Shown: positions 46,133 through 56,393, counted from the stretch's first letter. The stretch is DNA of 64,000 nucleotides from Isosphaera pallida ATCC 43644 (GCF_000186345.1 NC_014962.1:3872450-3936449), one strand, 5' to 3'. Notes: generated by a model from the sequence alone, not told the origin. Translations and numbers: made by a program.

Positions 46133-49113
46133 TCCACCACGACCTCCCAATGAAGGGTGGCGATCGCTTGATCGTTGGTCAAAGTCCAGGCCACCTCGCC
46201 TCGATTGGGGTCGGTGACGACTTGGGGCGGCTTCGAGCTAGCGCGGGGGCGTCCGGCTTCGTCGAGTGGCAACACTCGGACTTGGCCCTGCGTCGCGGTG
46301 GGGGATCTCCAAATCAGGCCAATCGTCAAAGGCTCGATTCGCAGCGGTGGTCGTCCGGGGTCGGCCACCTCGGTTTTCCAGCAGTCGGCCCAACGAAACC
46401 CGGTGGGTCGGACCCGTCCGACCGCCGTGATTAGCAGACGGCGCGACTCGGAAAGGCCGCGGCCATCCCACGCGGTCACGGCGATGGTTTGGGCTGGGCT
46501 GCGGGGATCGAGTCGAACGGAGAACGGGCCGACTGTCGCCAACCGGCCCGGCACCTGGGACGCGACGCCCACGGTGGTCGGCCCCTCGAAGACGAACCAA
46601 CCGGGTTCGCGTCCCAGGGTATGGGTCACGCTGCCCTCGCGGTGGCGGAACAACGCCGAGGCGTGCGGCAACAACCCGAACAGACCGGGATGGGCGTTGA
46701 CCACCCCCGAGAGGCGCACAAGGTCGGAACCGCCGCCCGTCCCCGGCGCGGAGGCTCCCCACGGGTCGGGGTGCCGGAACAGGCCGCGACGAATCACCGC
46801 CGACCATCCCTCCGACGCCCCCACGGCCGTCACCGCCATCAGATCAAGGCTGTCGGCGTCGTTGGCCCAGGCTCCCCAACCACCCCGCGCCCAATGCCCC
46901 AGCACATAGGCACGGCCACGCTCCTCGGCTTTGAGCCGTTTGGAACGGGTTGGCGCAATCAGACGCGATTCGCCGTCCCACGCCAAACCACGACGCTCCG
47001 GAGCACTGAAGCGGGGGTCGCCCAACAAGAGACGATCATCTACCACCTCAAGACCATCAATGGTCTGAGCGTCGAGGAATTCCGTTGAACGCTGTGGATG
47101 CGAAGCCCCGGCTAGGGGGGAGCGTAGACCAACTTGTGATCGGAGAACCCTCACCCATTCCGACCAGGCAGCCGATTCCCACCGCTTCCAGAACGCTGAA
47201 CCCCGCGCAGCGCGATTCCGAAACCGGGGATCGTCGCGGTATCGCTCGAGATCGAAGGCGGAGTGGTCGCCCGCCAGGGCGACCCAGGCCAAACCGGGAT
47301 CGTTCGCCAGCGTAACCGAATTGGCCGACCGGCTTAGACGGAACAGACCGGCAGCGAACTCGCGGGCCAGTTCCCCCACGATGGGATCGAACCCCACAGC
47401 GGGTCCACCGCCCGGAGGCAGGTCGCGTAGCGCGACCGCATCCTCACCCCGACCTTGTGCATCGCCCACGCGGAAACGACGACGGGATTGGAGGTCAATG
47501 GTCCATCGGAGGCCGCGCGACGCCAGAGCGTCGAGAAACCGGGTGAACCGGTCCGACGATTCAAGGTCCAAGACGCGGGTGTCGTCCCGAAACGGGTCGA
47601 TCAAACTCGATCCTGGACCAAACGCCCCGTCGGGATCGCTCACGCGGACCAGATCGACGCCGGAGGCGGCCAAGCGATCGGCCCAGCGTTCGGCCTGCTC
47701 GGCGTCCTCCGGCAGCATCGTGGGACCGATCAAGCTCAAACCAAACAACGGCCGCGGCAACGTGGATTCGTCTGCTTCCCCCCCCTCAACCAAACGACCC
47801 GCGACGACCTTGAGGGGGCGAAGGGTCGCCGAGGCGGCTGGGACCGCCTCAGCCGGGTCGGAGTCCGGTCGATTAAGGGGCCAGCGGGACGCATCAAGCG
47901 GCGAACCGGGTACGATGCGATCGACCGGTTGGTAAACCGGCCAGGTGTCGGCGGTCAAAGCGTCGGCGTCCACGCTGGGCGTCTCGACTGACCAGGTGCC
48001 CGCTGAAGGGTCGGGCTGGGTGAGAATTTGGAAGTCGTCGAGTCGAATCGAACCGAAAGAGTCGAGTTTGTCGATTTGAAGGACGGCGCGATGGGTGCCG
48101 GCGGGGAGGCTGACGAGTTTCACCACGGGTTTCCAGTCGAATGAGCCGGTCAACTGGGCGAGCAGGGATTCGCCCACGATCCCGCCCGCGCGATCGAGTG
48201 AAAACAAGCGAATCACCACGCCACCCCGCGCGCGAAGTCCTGTGGCTTTGGCCATGAAACGGATCTCGACCGACCTGACCTGGTCCAAGGTGATCGCCAA
48301 ACCACAAGACGCCCGCGATCGAGAGGAGGACAGTTCGAGAGCCGAATCGGAACGCCAGCCAGGATGGACCCGTCGCGCCCCTTGCTCCAAGCTCCAACCG
48401 TGGACCCATGAACCACAACCCCACTCGAATCCGGGATTGCGAACCAAGTTGGATGAGGAAATCAACGGTTGTCTTGGTTGAAAGACGATGGTCAGACCGT
48501 CGAAGTCAATCTGTCCGGTCGCGCCATGAAGCCCCAGCGCGAGGATCGCCTCGTTGGTGCCGACGGGGATTGGGAAGACCTGAGCCAATTTGACCCATTC
48601 GCCGTCCGAGTTATTGCGGGAGGTCGCTTCGGAGTCGGGATCACCGTCGGCCTCAAGGACTAACACGCCGGTGGCCACGAGATCGTCGCCCAGCAGGTCG
48701 ATGACTAAACCGGGCCGTTGTCCTTCGCGTTCTCCGGGGCCGATGGTCTGGGTTCGGACCCATACGGCAACCTCGATCGCGCCGACGTGCCGCCAGGGAA
48801 TTTCCAGGCCGCGGTGCGCGCGGCTGGGGCGTCCCGGCTGGTCGGCCTCGAACCTCAAAACGCCCGGACCCGATCCCGGAGCGCCGGGGTCGTCGCGTCG
48901 CAGTTGCCAGTCACGGATGTTGAACCATCCGTCGGGAATACCGTCGCCGTCGGCGTCGGTTTGAAAGTCGTCCCGCAACGGGGGGGGAGTGGGTTGCGCG
49001 TGCGACCGGTGGCAGCACCACGGCGCAGGCGCGAGACCGAGCCCCAGAACCAGAGCCAACCATCCTCCGCCGATCAACTGGCGTGTCGTTGGACTCCACC
49101 CACGCCGCGTCAT
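46129..49113 (-). CDS. Large secreted protein with glycosidase-like architecture
   Basis: The 994-residue protein has a membrane or signal segment (LIGGGWLALVLGLGLAP). A calcium-type motif DADGDGIPDGW follows. Two jelly-roll-like domains are at about residues 45-215 and 225-365 (VRNPGFEWGCGSWVHGWSLE is carbohydrate-module-like). Residues about 440-780 look like an alpha/beta barrel (LAASGVDLVRVSDPDGAF, LASRGLRWTIDLQS), followed by beta-rich C-terminal domains. This order fits a glycoside hydrolase with carbohydrate-binding modules, but I cannot place it in a family or identify the two acidic catalytic residues. It overlaps PIMT upstream and the epimerase downstream by ATGA. Confidence 0.65.
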   Translation of the reverse strand: MTRRGWSPTTRQLIGGGWLALVLGLGLAPAPWCCHRSHAQPTPPPLRDDFQTDADGDGIPDGWFNIRDWQLRRDDPGAPGSGPGVLRFEADQPGRPSRAHRGLEIPWRHVGAIEVAVWVRTQTIGPGEREGQRPGLVIDLLGDDLVATGVLVLEADGDPDSEATSRNNSDGEWVKLAQVFPIPVGTNEAILALGLHGATGQIDFDGLTIVFQPRQPLISSSNLVRNPGFEWGCGSWVHGWSLEQGARRVHPGWRSDSALELSSSRSRASCGLAITLDQVRSVEIRFMAKATGLRARGGVVIRLFSLDRAGGIVGESLLAQLTGSFDWKPVVKLVSLPAGTHRAVLQIDKLDSFGSIRLDDFQILTQPDPSAGTWSVETPSVDADALTADTWPVYQPVDRIVPGSPLDASRWPLNRPDSDPAEAVPAASATLRPLKVVAGRLVEGGEADESTLPRPLFGLSLIGPTMLPEDAEQAERWADRLAASGVDLVRVSDPDGAFGPGSSLIDPFRDDTRVLDLESSDRFTRFLDALASRGLRWTIDLQSRRRFRVGDAQGRGEDAVALRDLPPGGGPAVGFDPIVGELAREFAAGLFRLSRSANSVTLANDPGLAWVALAGDHSAFDLERYRDDPRFRNRAARGSAFWKRWESAAWSEWVRVLRSQVGLRSPLAGASHPQRSTEFLDAQTIDGLEVVDDRLLLGDPRFSAPERRGLAWDGESRLIAPTRSKRLKAEERGRAYVLGHWARGGWGAWANDADSLDLMAVTAVGASEGWSAVIRRGLFRHPDPWGASAPGTGGGSDLVRLSGVVNAHPGLFGLLPHASALFRHREGSVTHTLGREPGWFVFEGPTTVGVASQVPGRLATVGPFSVRLDPRSPAQTIAVTAWDGRGLSESRRLLITAVGRVRPTGFRWADCWKTEVADPGRPPLRIEPLTIGLIWRSPTATQGQVRVLPLDEAGRPRASSKPPQVVTDPNRGEVAWTLTNDQAIATLHWEVVVE

Positions 49114-50057
49114 CCACGACCTCCCTTGTCAGAGCCTTTTTTCTGGTCGGGAGCGGCCGGCGGATTTTCGCCTTCGCCCTTGGGGCGGCTGGGCGTGAGG
49201 ACTTTGCGCGACTTGGCTTCTTCGGCGGCGCGGCCGGTCATCGGCACGAACAGAGTGGGCAAGGTCGGACCGCCCACGAGTTTGCCGTCGCGCTTGGTGT
49301 AGATATGAACGTTTTGATTGTAACGATCACCCAGAGGGATGACCATCCGACCGCCCTCTTTGAGTTGTTCGATCAAAGGAGGCGGAATATTCTCAGGCGA
49401 ACAGGTGACGATCACTGCGTCGAACGGCGCAGCTTCGGGCCAACCGGCGTAGCCGTCTCCCACGCGGGTGAACACATTGTCGTAGCCGAGTTCCTTGAGT
49501 GTTCGGGCCGCCGTTTCTCCCAGGGATCGGTGGATTTCGACCGAATAGACCGCCTTGACCAGTCGGGAGAGGATCGCCGCTTGGTAACCTGACCCGGTGC
49601 CGACCTCGTAAACCACATCCTCGGGATCGGGTTCCAGCGCTTGGGTCATATAGGCGACAATCGAGGGGGAGGAGATTGTTTGACCTTCGCCGATGGGCAA
49701 CGCGGTGTCCTCGTAAGCCAGCGGCCAGGATTTGCGGGGGAGGAAGCGGTGACGGGGCACGGTGCGGAACGCCTCCAACACCCGTTCGTCGCGGATGCCG
49801 CGCTCTTTGAGGTGGCGTTCGACCATCCTCAACCGGGCGGCTTTGTAAGGGTCTTGGGGTGGAGAGGGTTGGGAGGTGGGCTTCATAGGAGCCTCCGGGT
49901 TGGCAGGAGGTTGCGCCCAGGCGTCGCGCGGACCCATTCCGGCGAGGACCAGGACCAACGCCCCGACCCCCACCGGGATGGGTCGTCGGATTGGCTCGAG
50001 GATCGACCACGACGTGGGAATTGTTGATTCCCCGCGGTTTGGGATGTTCAAGGTCAT
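49110..50057 (-). CDS. pcm: Exported protein-L-isoaspartate O-methyltransferase
   Basis: The 315-residue protein starts at ATG 50057, right after AAGGAGG, and has an N-terminal hydrophobic segment (PIPVGVGALVLVLAGMGPRD, about residues 26-45) ending in AWAQ, a likely signal peptide. The core is PIMT: VPRHRFLPRKSWPLAYEDTA, GEGQTISSPSIVAYM, and the SAM site VVYEVGTGSGYQAAIL. PIMT repairs isoaspartyl residues and is normally cytoplasmic. Export would need extracytoplasmic SAM, which is not usually available, so either the enzyme is only membrane-anchored facing in, or the substrate is unusual. The tail is charged and Pro-rich. It overlaps the 994-residue gene by ATGA. Confidence 0.88.
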   Translation of the reverse strand: MTLNIPNRGESTIPTSWSILEPIRRPIPVGVGALVLVLAGMGPRDAWAQPPANPEAPMKPTSQPSPPQDPYKAARLRMVERHLKERGIRDERVLEAFRTVPRHRFLPRKSWPLAYEDTALPIGEGQTISSPSIVAYMTQALEPDPEDVVYEVGTGSGYQAAILSRLVKAVYSVEIHRSLGETAARTLKELGYDNVFTRVGDGYAGWPEAAPFDAVIVTCSPENIPPPLIEQLKEGGRMVIPLGDRYNQNVHIYTKRDGKLVGGPTLPTLFVPMTGRAAEEAKSRKVLTPSRPKGEGENPPAAPDQKKGSDKGGRG

Positions 50058-50362
50058 CCCATGCCTCCTTTCCCCAACGAGGTGGTTGGAACCGACCCCC
50101 TTACGCTGCCCGAAGCCAACCCGAATCTTCGAACAACCGCAACGCTTTTTGGTACGGGTCGTTCGACCTTCTTGGTTCGGCCCGGCAATCTTAGCTGTCG
50201 GATCAAGCCACGACCACCACAATCGATGATCCTTGGAGCGGGATCGCCGCGCAATCGTTCGTTCCTGAGCAACCAACCCCAGGGTTCGCAAACCTCTGCC
50301 GCAGGCGGTGGAACGCGCGGGGACGATTCCCTTCCCGGGCCGCGGTTGGCCAGCCAGCGCCG

Positions 50363-53300
50363 TCAGGGTTGGCGACGTGCCCGCAGGGCTTGGAGCATCT
50401 TGGTCAGATTCGCCCGCGCCACGTCTCGGGGAAATTGCGTTGGCCTCGCATTCGGCGAATCGCCCGCTCGATCAAACGCTTGAATCGCGCGCTCGATTGC
50501 GACAATCGCTTGATCGACTTGTCCTTCCTCCGCTAGCGCGGCTCCCAAGTTGGCGTGGAACCGAAAATCGTCCGGGGCTTGCTCGCTGAGTTGATGCCAA
50601 ATGGCCATCGCCTCTGAACGCCGCCCCAGCATGACCAGGGTGATCGCCAGATCCGATCGGGTTTCAAGATCGTCCGGATCAAGCGCCAACGCCTTCTCAA
50701 ACATTTCCAACGCTTGAGCATGCTTCCGTGCCTGCGTAGAGAATGAGGCCAACATCAAGTAAGGTCGGCGTTGACGCGGGGCCAATTGAGTCGCCCGAAG
50801 CAAAACCGCTTCGATCTCTGCCCCGAAGACCTTCATCCCCGGGTCAAGTTTCTTCAACATCGCCGCGAGATCGGCCAGGTTCTCCCAAGAGTCCGGTTCC
50901 AATGCGACCATGATCCGCTGGTGTTCAACCGCCTCCTCGACGCGATGGATCGACTCAAGAATCGCTCTTGAATCGAGATGAAGACGTGGCGAGATCGGTT
51001 CCGTCGCCAAGGCGCATTGAAGATGATGAACAGCGCGATCCAGCTCTTGACGCTTGGCGAAGATGCGAGCGAGTTCCAACTGAACATCAGTCTCCAGAGG
51101 TGCGAGCCGCGCGGCTCGCTCTGTGACGGTCAACGCCTCGTCGTCTTGGCCCATTTCTCTGAGGAGGTGGCTCTGAAGCAGCAGTGGTCGCCAAGAGGAG
51201 GGTTGGAGTTCGGCTTCCCGTCGTGCAATCTCAAGCACTTCGGCGGATCGCTTTTGACGAAAGAGGACTCTCGATAGGCTATACAAAAGCAGCGTGTTGT
51301 CGGGTTCCAGACTCAGAGCCGAGCGCAGCAGATTTTCAGCCTCGGCGTGATGCCCTAGTTCGGAGAGGCAAGTGGCCAGGTTGAGACGTCCCAGGGCCAG
51401 ATCGGGGCTGATCTGGAGCGCCTTGCGATGGAGGATCAACGCCTCGTCGAACCGCTTCAATTTCCGCAACGCCAGGGCCAGGTTGTTGATGGCGGCGAAG
51501 TTGTCCGGGCGAATCGCCCGCGCGGTGCCGAAAGCCCGGACGGCTCGCTCCAGGCTGTCGGTGTGGGACTGTTCCCGGGACAAAATATTGCCAAGGTGAA
51601 GATGAAGCCAGAATTCTTCGGGATGACGAAGAATCGCCTGTTCTAAAACCCTGGTCGCGTCGCCTCCCGCCCGATCTAAGGCGTAGGCGATCAGTTGGAT
51701 CAACCCGAGCTTGTCCGGGGGGATCTCTTCAAGAATCCGATAAAGCGCTTGCAGGCTGATCTTGGAGGACCAATCAAGTTCCGCGAGTCTAAAATAGGCT
51801 GATTCGCCCGTCGCCAAATGCTGGATGCGGAGTAGGCGCGTGCGAACTTCGTCGCGGGAGGCCTCGACGATCCAGTCGTCCAAGGCGTCGCTCAAGCGGG
51901 GGAACGACGGCGCGGTTCGCAGGATTTGGGCGAGGACGGTGTCGTCGGGGTTGACCAGGTCAAAGCCGATGCGTCGGAGACGCTCGGCATAGCGATCCTC
52001 AACCTTAGGAAACCCCTCCGGCCCCCATTGAGCGCGGTCCAGGCGGATCTCTTCCAGGTCGCGTTCCAGCGTCAACTGCTCGGCGAGGTGTTGGACCTGG
52101 TCGATGACGGAGTGATCTTCCAGAGACAAGGCGAGCAACTGCGCTTCGGCAAGTTCGTTGAGACCGAGGTTCCAAAGCCGGCGTTGCCGAGCCTCTTCAG
52201 CCTGGATCAGGCGGTTTTGAAGCGTGGTCCAGGTGGTCTCGCGCTGGGCTTGGCGTTGCCTAAGCCACTCCAGGCCAACAAACCCGCCCACTAGGATTGC
52301 AAGAGCCAAGAGGAAGCCGATGCGGCGGCGTTTGCGCTCCTCGGCGAGTTGGGTCATTTGCACGGCGGCGTCGAGTTCAGCGCGACGGGCACGGGCTTCA
52401 GTCTCGTCCAGCAGCGAGGAGACCAGTTGCGCGACTTCCACGGCGTTGGCAGGCCGCTTGAGCGGTTGAGGGTCGAGACAACGTCGGCAAAGGTCTTTCC
52501 ACTGGGGTTCGACGGGAGCTTGTTCCAGCAAGGCGAAAGCGTCGTCCAGGTCGGCCATCGCCGCCTTGCGCAGGAGTTCGGCCCGCGAGGCGGCGACGTA
52601 GGGGGGGCGACCAGTGAGGATGACGCAAAGCAACCCCCCCAAGCCAAACACGTCGGCCGCGGGAGTCAGGTGATGAGGGTCGCCGTCGGCCTGCTCGGGT
52701 GCCATGTAGGCCGGCGTTCCCATCCCCTCCCAGCTCTCGGGTGAGGAATCGACCATCATCGCCACGTCGAGAAGGGTTGATTTCGTCAACTCCCGCGCGC
52801 GAGGGACCCGGCGTCGAGACCACTCGTTGAGATCTTTGGCCAGTCCCCAGTCCATGACCTGAACTTCGCCAAAATCCCCCACCATGATGTTAGACGGTTT
52901 CAGGTCGCGGTGTAAAATCCCACGCCGATGCGCGTGCGCCAAACCTTCACAAATTTTTAAGTAAATACTTAGAAACTTTGGTAACTCGTCCGACGAACCC
53001 ACACGGGATGTCAGAAGCTCGCTCAGGGTGCGGCCCTGAATCAGCTTCATGGCCAGAAACGGGCGACCATCCCCCCAGACACTCAATTCGTACACTGGAG
53101 GAATCGAAGGATGTTCTAATCTTCCGGTGATTTTAGCTTCATTGACGAAACGTTGTCGCAGATCCGGGTTGGACGCCAGCGAGTCGTTGAGGACCTTGAG
53201 GGCGACGCGGCGTTCCATCTCCAGGTCGAACGCTTTGAGGACAAACCCCATGCCGCCGCGCGCCAACGGTTCTTCGATCAAGTAGCGTCCCACTCGCATC

Positions 53301-53455
53301 CCCGGAGCGATTGTCTGGCGGAAGGACCGCTCGCAACTTGAAGAAGGTTTCAAACTGGGGGCGGTTGGCTGCGAGTCTAGCAAGGGGGGTTCGCTATTCC
53401 GCGGCGGATACTGCCAAGGCCATCTCGAACCTGTTGGATTGAATTGTTGGGACAT
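50363..53455 (-). CDS. Receptor-like Ser/Thr protein kinase with TPR domain
   Basis: The 1030-residue protein has a kinase domain (about residues 55-350): glycine loop LARGGMGFVLKAF, catalytic Lys87, HRDLKPSNIM with Asp184, MDWGLAKD (DWG in place of DFG, as often in planctomycetes) and MAPEQA. A membrane helix at about 379-397 (IGFLLALAILVGGFVGLEWL) follows. The rest is helical, with tetratricopeptide repeats from about residue 600 on (for example NNLALALRKLKRFDEALILHRKALQ). It probably senses or scaffolds proteins on the far side of the membrane. The TPR gene upstream is on the same strand, 318 bases away. Confidence 0.92.
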   Translation of the reverse strand: MSQQFNPTGSRWPWQYPPRNSEPPLLDSQPTAPSLKPSSSCERSFRQTIAPGMRVGRYLIEEPLARGGMGFVLKAFDLEMERRVALKVLNDSLASNPDLRQRFVNEAKITGRLEHPSIPPVYELSVWGDGRPFLAMKLIQGRTLSELLTSRVGSSDELPKFLSIYLKICEGLAHAHRRGILHRDLKPSNIMVGDFGEVQVMDWGLAKDLNEWSRRRVPRARELTKSTLLDVAMMVDSSPESWEGMGTPAYMAPEQADGDPHHLTPAADVFGLGGLLCVILTGRPPYVAASRAELLRKAAMADLDDAFALLEQAPVEPQWKDLCRRCLDPQPLKRPANAVEVAQLVSSLLDETEARARRAELDAAVQMTQLAEERKRRRIGFLLALAILVGGFVGLEWLRQRQAQRETTWTTLQNRLIQAEEARQRRLWNLGLNELAEAQLLALSLEDHSVIDQVQHLAEQLTLERDLEEIRLDRAQWGPEGFPKVEDRYAERLRRIGFDLVNPDDTVLAQILRTAPSFPRLSDALDDWIVEASRDEVRTRLLRIQHLATGESAYFRLAELDWSSKISLQALYRILEEIPPDKLGLIQLIAYALDRAGGDATRVLEQAILRHPEEFWLHLHLGNILSREQSHTDSLERAVRAFGTARAIRPDNFAAINNLALALRKLKRFDEALILHRKALQISPDLALGRLNLATCLSELGHHAEAENLLRSALSLEPDNTLLLYSLSRVLFRQKRSAEVLEIARREAELQPSSWRPLLLQSHLLREMGQDDEALTVTERAARLAPLETDVQLELARIFAKRQELDRAVHHLQCALATEPISPRLHLDSRAILESIHRVEEAVEHQRIMVALEPDSWENLADLAAMLKKLDPGMKVFGAEIEAVLLRATQLAPRQRRPYLMLASFSTQARKHAQALEMFEKALALDPDDLETRSDLAITLVMLGRRSEAMAIWHQLSEQAPDDFRFHANLGAALAEEGQVDQAIVAIERAIQAFDRAGDSPNARPTQFPRDVARANLTKMLQALRARRQP

Positions 53456-53773
53456 CGTTAATCTCGTTTGAGAGTGAGAAAGTTCACCCATCACGGAAAC
53501 TCAAGAGTGCAATGGTCACACCGTATCGATTTTTGGGTTCACGACTGCTGATCGTCAAGAGTCGCGCCGCCAAGCTGACGCGCCCCCGCGCATGGTGGCG
53601 ATCCCGGACAAAATGGAAATGAGAAATGGAGGGAAGCCGATTCCCAAGATATATTTAGAAATGAAAGATTGATCGGATTGAGGGATGAACCTTGATCCGA
53701 CCGCCAACCGGTGGGGTTTGGCGATGGAGAAGGCAGCGAGGAGGGTGCGGCGGATCGCCCTGGTTGGGGCAAG
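53456..53773. promoter_or_regulatory. Upstream region of the kinase-TPR gene
   Basis: This 318-base gap lies between two minus-strand genes. An AT-rich island at about 53640-53690 (AAGATATATTTAGAAATG on the plus strand) is the best promoter candidate for the kinase. No gene is seen. Confidence 0.35.
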
Positions 53774-54868
53774 TCAATCGCCGCCGAGCTTGCGGGCGGT
53801 TGCGAAGTCGCGTTGCGCTGCTTCCTCGTCTCCTTTGGCCCGATAGGCCAGACCGCGCTGGCGGTACAGGGCGGGATTGGTGGGGTTGGCGCGAATGGCG
53901 GCCGAGAAATCCTCGATGGCCTGGTCATGCCGTTTGAGCAGTGAATTCACCGTCCCTCGCGCCTGGCGGGGGTAGGGGTCGTCGGGCTGGAGCCGCACGG
54001 CCTCGTCGAGGTCTTCCAGCGCCTTATCGACGCGCCCCAGTCGGTAAAACGCTTGGCCACGATTGTAATACCCCTTGAATCCGAGGGGTTGACGCCGGAT
54101 CGCCTGGGTGAAGTGTTCGATTGCCTCCTCGAACCGACCTTCGGAGTAGGCTTTGGCCCCTGCGGCGTTGGCCGCTTTGGCGTCTCGATCGCGTTGATAG
54201 CGTTCAAGGGGGTCGTTGGGGTCGTGGGGGGGCGTGTTGGAGACTGCACTTGAGACCTTGGACGTGGGTTCGTTGGGTGAATCCGTGGTTGGCTTGGCAA
54301 TGGAGAATGGGTCGGCTTGGCCATTGCTGGTTTCAGAGGGGTGGGCGATCACAGCTTGGGTGACAATCGCGGTGTCCGATGGGTCGGTTGGCCCAAGGGT
54401 CTGGGAAGGCGACGGCGACGACGAGGCTTCCAACGATTCCAGGATTTGGCGTGCCGACTGCTCGACCAGAGGATCAACAGGGGGAGCGTGAGGCGGAAGC
54501 GCCTGAAAAAGGGGCGGGGAGGATTGGTCGAGAGGGGACGGTTTCTCCGACGCGGAGAACCGGGTTTGAGGTTCCCCGAACCCCCACCCCAACATAGGAG
54601 CGGCCAACAGGATTCCCAGAATCACCGCCGCGACCAGCACGCCCAAGATTTGAGCGGCACGAATGGCGGTTCGGCTTTCAAACGGAGGGGCGGGGGTGGG
54701 AGGGTGTTCCCCAACCTTCTCGGTCTCCAATGCGGCCAGGTGGGGACGGTGAGTAAGATCGGGGGTCGTGGAGGCTCTGCCTTGTCTTGCCCGGAACGCC
54801 AAAATCAAGAAGGCTAACAGCGGGAGAAGCGCAGTGCCCCCCACCACCAGCACCACCGGGTCGTTCAT
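53774..54868 (-). CDS. Membrane-anchored TPR protein
   Basis: The 364-residue protein starts at ATG 54868, with GGAG eight bases upstream. Two hydrophobic helices (PVVLVVGGTALLPLLAFLIL and AAQILGVLVAAVILGILLAA) are followed by a long Ser/Pro/Thr-rich disordered part. Residues about 255-355 hold three TPRs (YSEGRFEEAIEHFTQAIRR, YNRGQAFYRLGRVDKALEDL, AIRANPTNPALYRQRGLAYR). It likely recruits partners at the membrane. The kinase-TPR gene lies downstream on the same strand, so a shared process is possible but not shown. Confidence 0.8.
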   Translation of the reverse strand: MNDPVVLVVGGTALLPLLAFLILAFRARQGRASTTPDLTHRPHLAALETEKVGEHPPTPAPPFESRTAIRAAQILGVLVAAVILGILLAAPMLGWGFGEPQTRFSASEKPSPLDQSSPPLFQALPPHAPPVDPLVEQSARQILESLEASSSPSPSQTLGPTDPSDTAIVTQAVIAHPSETSNGQADPFSIAKPTTDSPNEPTSKVSSAVSNTPPHDPNDPLERYQRDRDAKAANAAGAKAYSEGRFEEAIEHFTQAIRRQPLGFKGYYNRGQAFYRLGRVDKALEDLDEAVRLQPDDPYPRQARGTVNSLLKRHDQAIEDFSAAIRANPTNPALYRQRGLAYRAKGDEEAAQRDFATARKLGGD

Positions 54869-55187
54869 TAGCACCACTCCGGATCGGGTTCCATCCATCC
54901 AGCCAGGCGACCGATTGGGTCGGCCTCTTGCTCCTCAACCGCATCCCGACGCGAATCAGGGCATTCAGACGCGACACCCGCGAGACGGGATGAACCCGGC
55001 TTGGTCGCGTCGTCGGCCTTGTCAGGCCAGAGTCTTGCTTAAGATACCATTCCCAGCCCCATCGCCACTACACAACCTGAACGTGGCCAAGCGGGCGAGC
55101 CGGGGTCTTGAACCCACCGGAGTTGAACTTGGGTTAGGGATAACGCGACGACCAAAGCATGGACCAAAGCATGTCGGGAGGAACCGC
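54869..55187. promoter_or_regulatory. Divergent region, TPR protein and exonuclease-ligase pair
   Basis: This 319-base region separates divergent genes and should hold both promoters. A short direct repeat, CAAAGCATG, occurs at 55153-55161 and 55165-55173. GGGAGGA at about 55176-55182 is the ribosome binding site of the exonuclease. Nothing else is seen. Confidence 0.4.
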
Positions 55188-56393
55188 ATGGACGCGACGA
55201 TCCTAGAGGTGAGCGACCGCGGCCTTTACTGTCGGGCCGGGGATTTTTTCATTGATCCCTGGCGGCCTGTGGATCGGGCGGTGTTGACCCACGCCCACGC
55301 CGACCACGCTGCTGCCGGTTGCCAACGCTACCTGACCACTCCTCAGGGATGCTTTCCCCTGCGGGTCCGCCTGGGAGGACAGGCCGTTATTGACACGCTG
55401 CGTTTGGGGGAGTCGTTGAGCGTGGGCCGGGCCCGAGTCTCGCTCCACCCCGCAGGGCACATCCTGGGGTCCGCTCAGGTCAGGGTCGAGGTGGCGGGAC
55501 AAGTCGCGGTCGTCTCGGGCGACTACAAAACTGGCGACGACGACGCGACCTGCGCCCCCTTCGAACCCATCCGCTGCCATCTCTTCATCAGCGAATCCAC
55601 CTTCGCCCTGCCGATTTATCGTTGGCGTCCCCAGGCGGAGGTCTTCGACGCCATCAACGCCTGGTGGCGAGCCAATCGGGATCAGGGACGAGCTTGCCTG
55701 CTCTACGGATATGCCTTAGGCAAAGCGCAACGGTTGCTCTCGGGCTTGGATGCGTCGATTGGTCCGATCGTGCTGCACGGCTCGATTGCCACGTTGACCC
55801 AAGCCTACCGCGACGCCGGCGTGATCCTTCCCCCCACGACCCGGGTGAGCGACCATCCCCCGGGTTTCGACTACGGCAAAGCCGGCGCGATCGTGCTGGC
55901 TCCTCCCTCGGCACACGGAACTCCTTGGACTCGTCGGTTCGGCGAGACCCAATCGGCGTTCGCCTCAGGGTGGATGACAATCCGAGGCGCGCGGCGACGG
56001 CGTGGGGTCGATCGCGGCTTCGTCCTATCCGACCACGCCGATTGGCCAGGCTTATTGGAGGCGATCGACGCGACCGGAGCCGAAACCGTCGCACTCACCC
56101 ACGGTTACGCCGCCGTCCTGGCGCGACACCTTGCCCAACAGGGTCGCAACGCCGTGGTCCTAGCCACCGCCTACCGTGGCGAAGAGGGAGCCGTGGAACC
56201 CACGCATGACCAGGAACTGGACCCCGCGCCTCCCAATAACGGCGTTTCCGTTCCATCGTCGATCGAGATCGGTTCGGTCGTTGATCAAACGGGAACGGAA
56301 CCCGACGCGAGTCGAAATCCTTCTCCAGCCCGTTCGTGTCGTTCCGCTCGGGCCTCCATCGAGCGACCGGCGGGGGAGGGCAAAATCGCATGA
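55188..56393 (+). CDS. Ligase-associated DNA exonuclease (metallo-beta-lactamase fold)
   Basis: The 401-residue protein has the MBL metal motif HAHADH (35-40) in VLTHAHADHAAAGCQRY. LHPAGHILGSAQVRV, VVSGDYKTGDDDATCAPFEP and LSDHADWPGLLEAI are the other metal and beta-CASP-like motifs. This matches the exonuclease found next to ATP-dependent ligases (TIGR04122 type). It probably trims DNA ends before joining. GGGAGGA lies before ATG 55188. The last 50 residues are Ser/Pro/Arg-rich and extend beyond the family. Its stop overlaps the ligase start (ATGA), so the pair is co-translated. A longer frame to 54768 is not supported. Confidence 0.9.
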   Translation: MDATILEVSDRGLYCRAGDFFIDPWRPVDRAVLTHAHADHAAAGCQRYLTTPQGCFPLRVRLGGQAVIDTLRLGESLSVGRARVSLHPAGHILGSAQVRVEVAGQVAVVSGDYKTGDDDATCAPFEPIRCHLFISESTFALPIYRWRPQAEVFDAINAWWRANRDQGRACLLYGYALGKAQRLLSGLDASIGPIVLHGSIATLTQAYRDAGVILPPTTRVSDHPPGFDYGKAGAIVLAPPSAHGTPWTRRFGETQSAFASGWMTIRGARRRRGVDRGFVLSDHADWPGLLEAIDATGAETVALTHGYAAVLARHLAQQGRNAVVLATAYRGEEGAVEPTHDQELDPAPPNNGVSVPSSIEIGSVVDQTGTEPDASRNPSPARSCRSARASIERPAGEGKIA

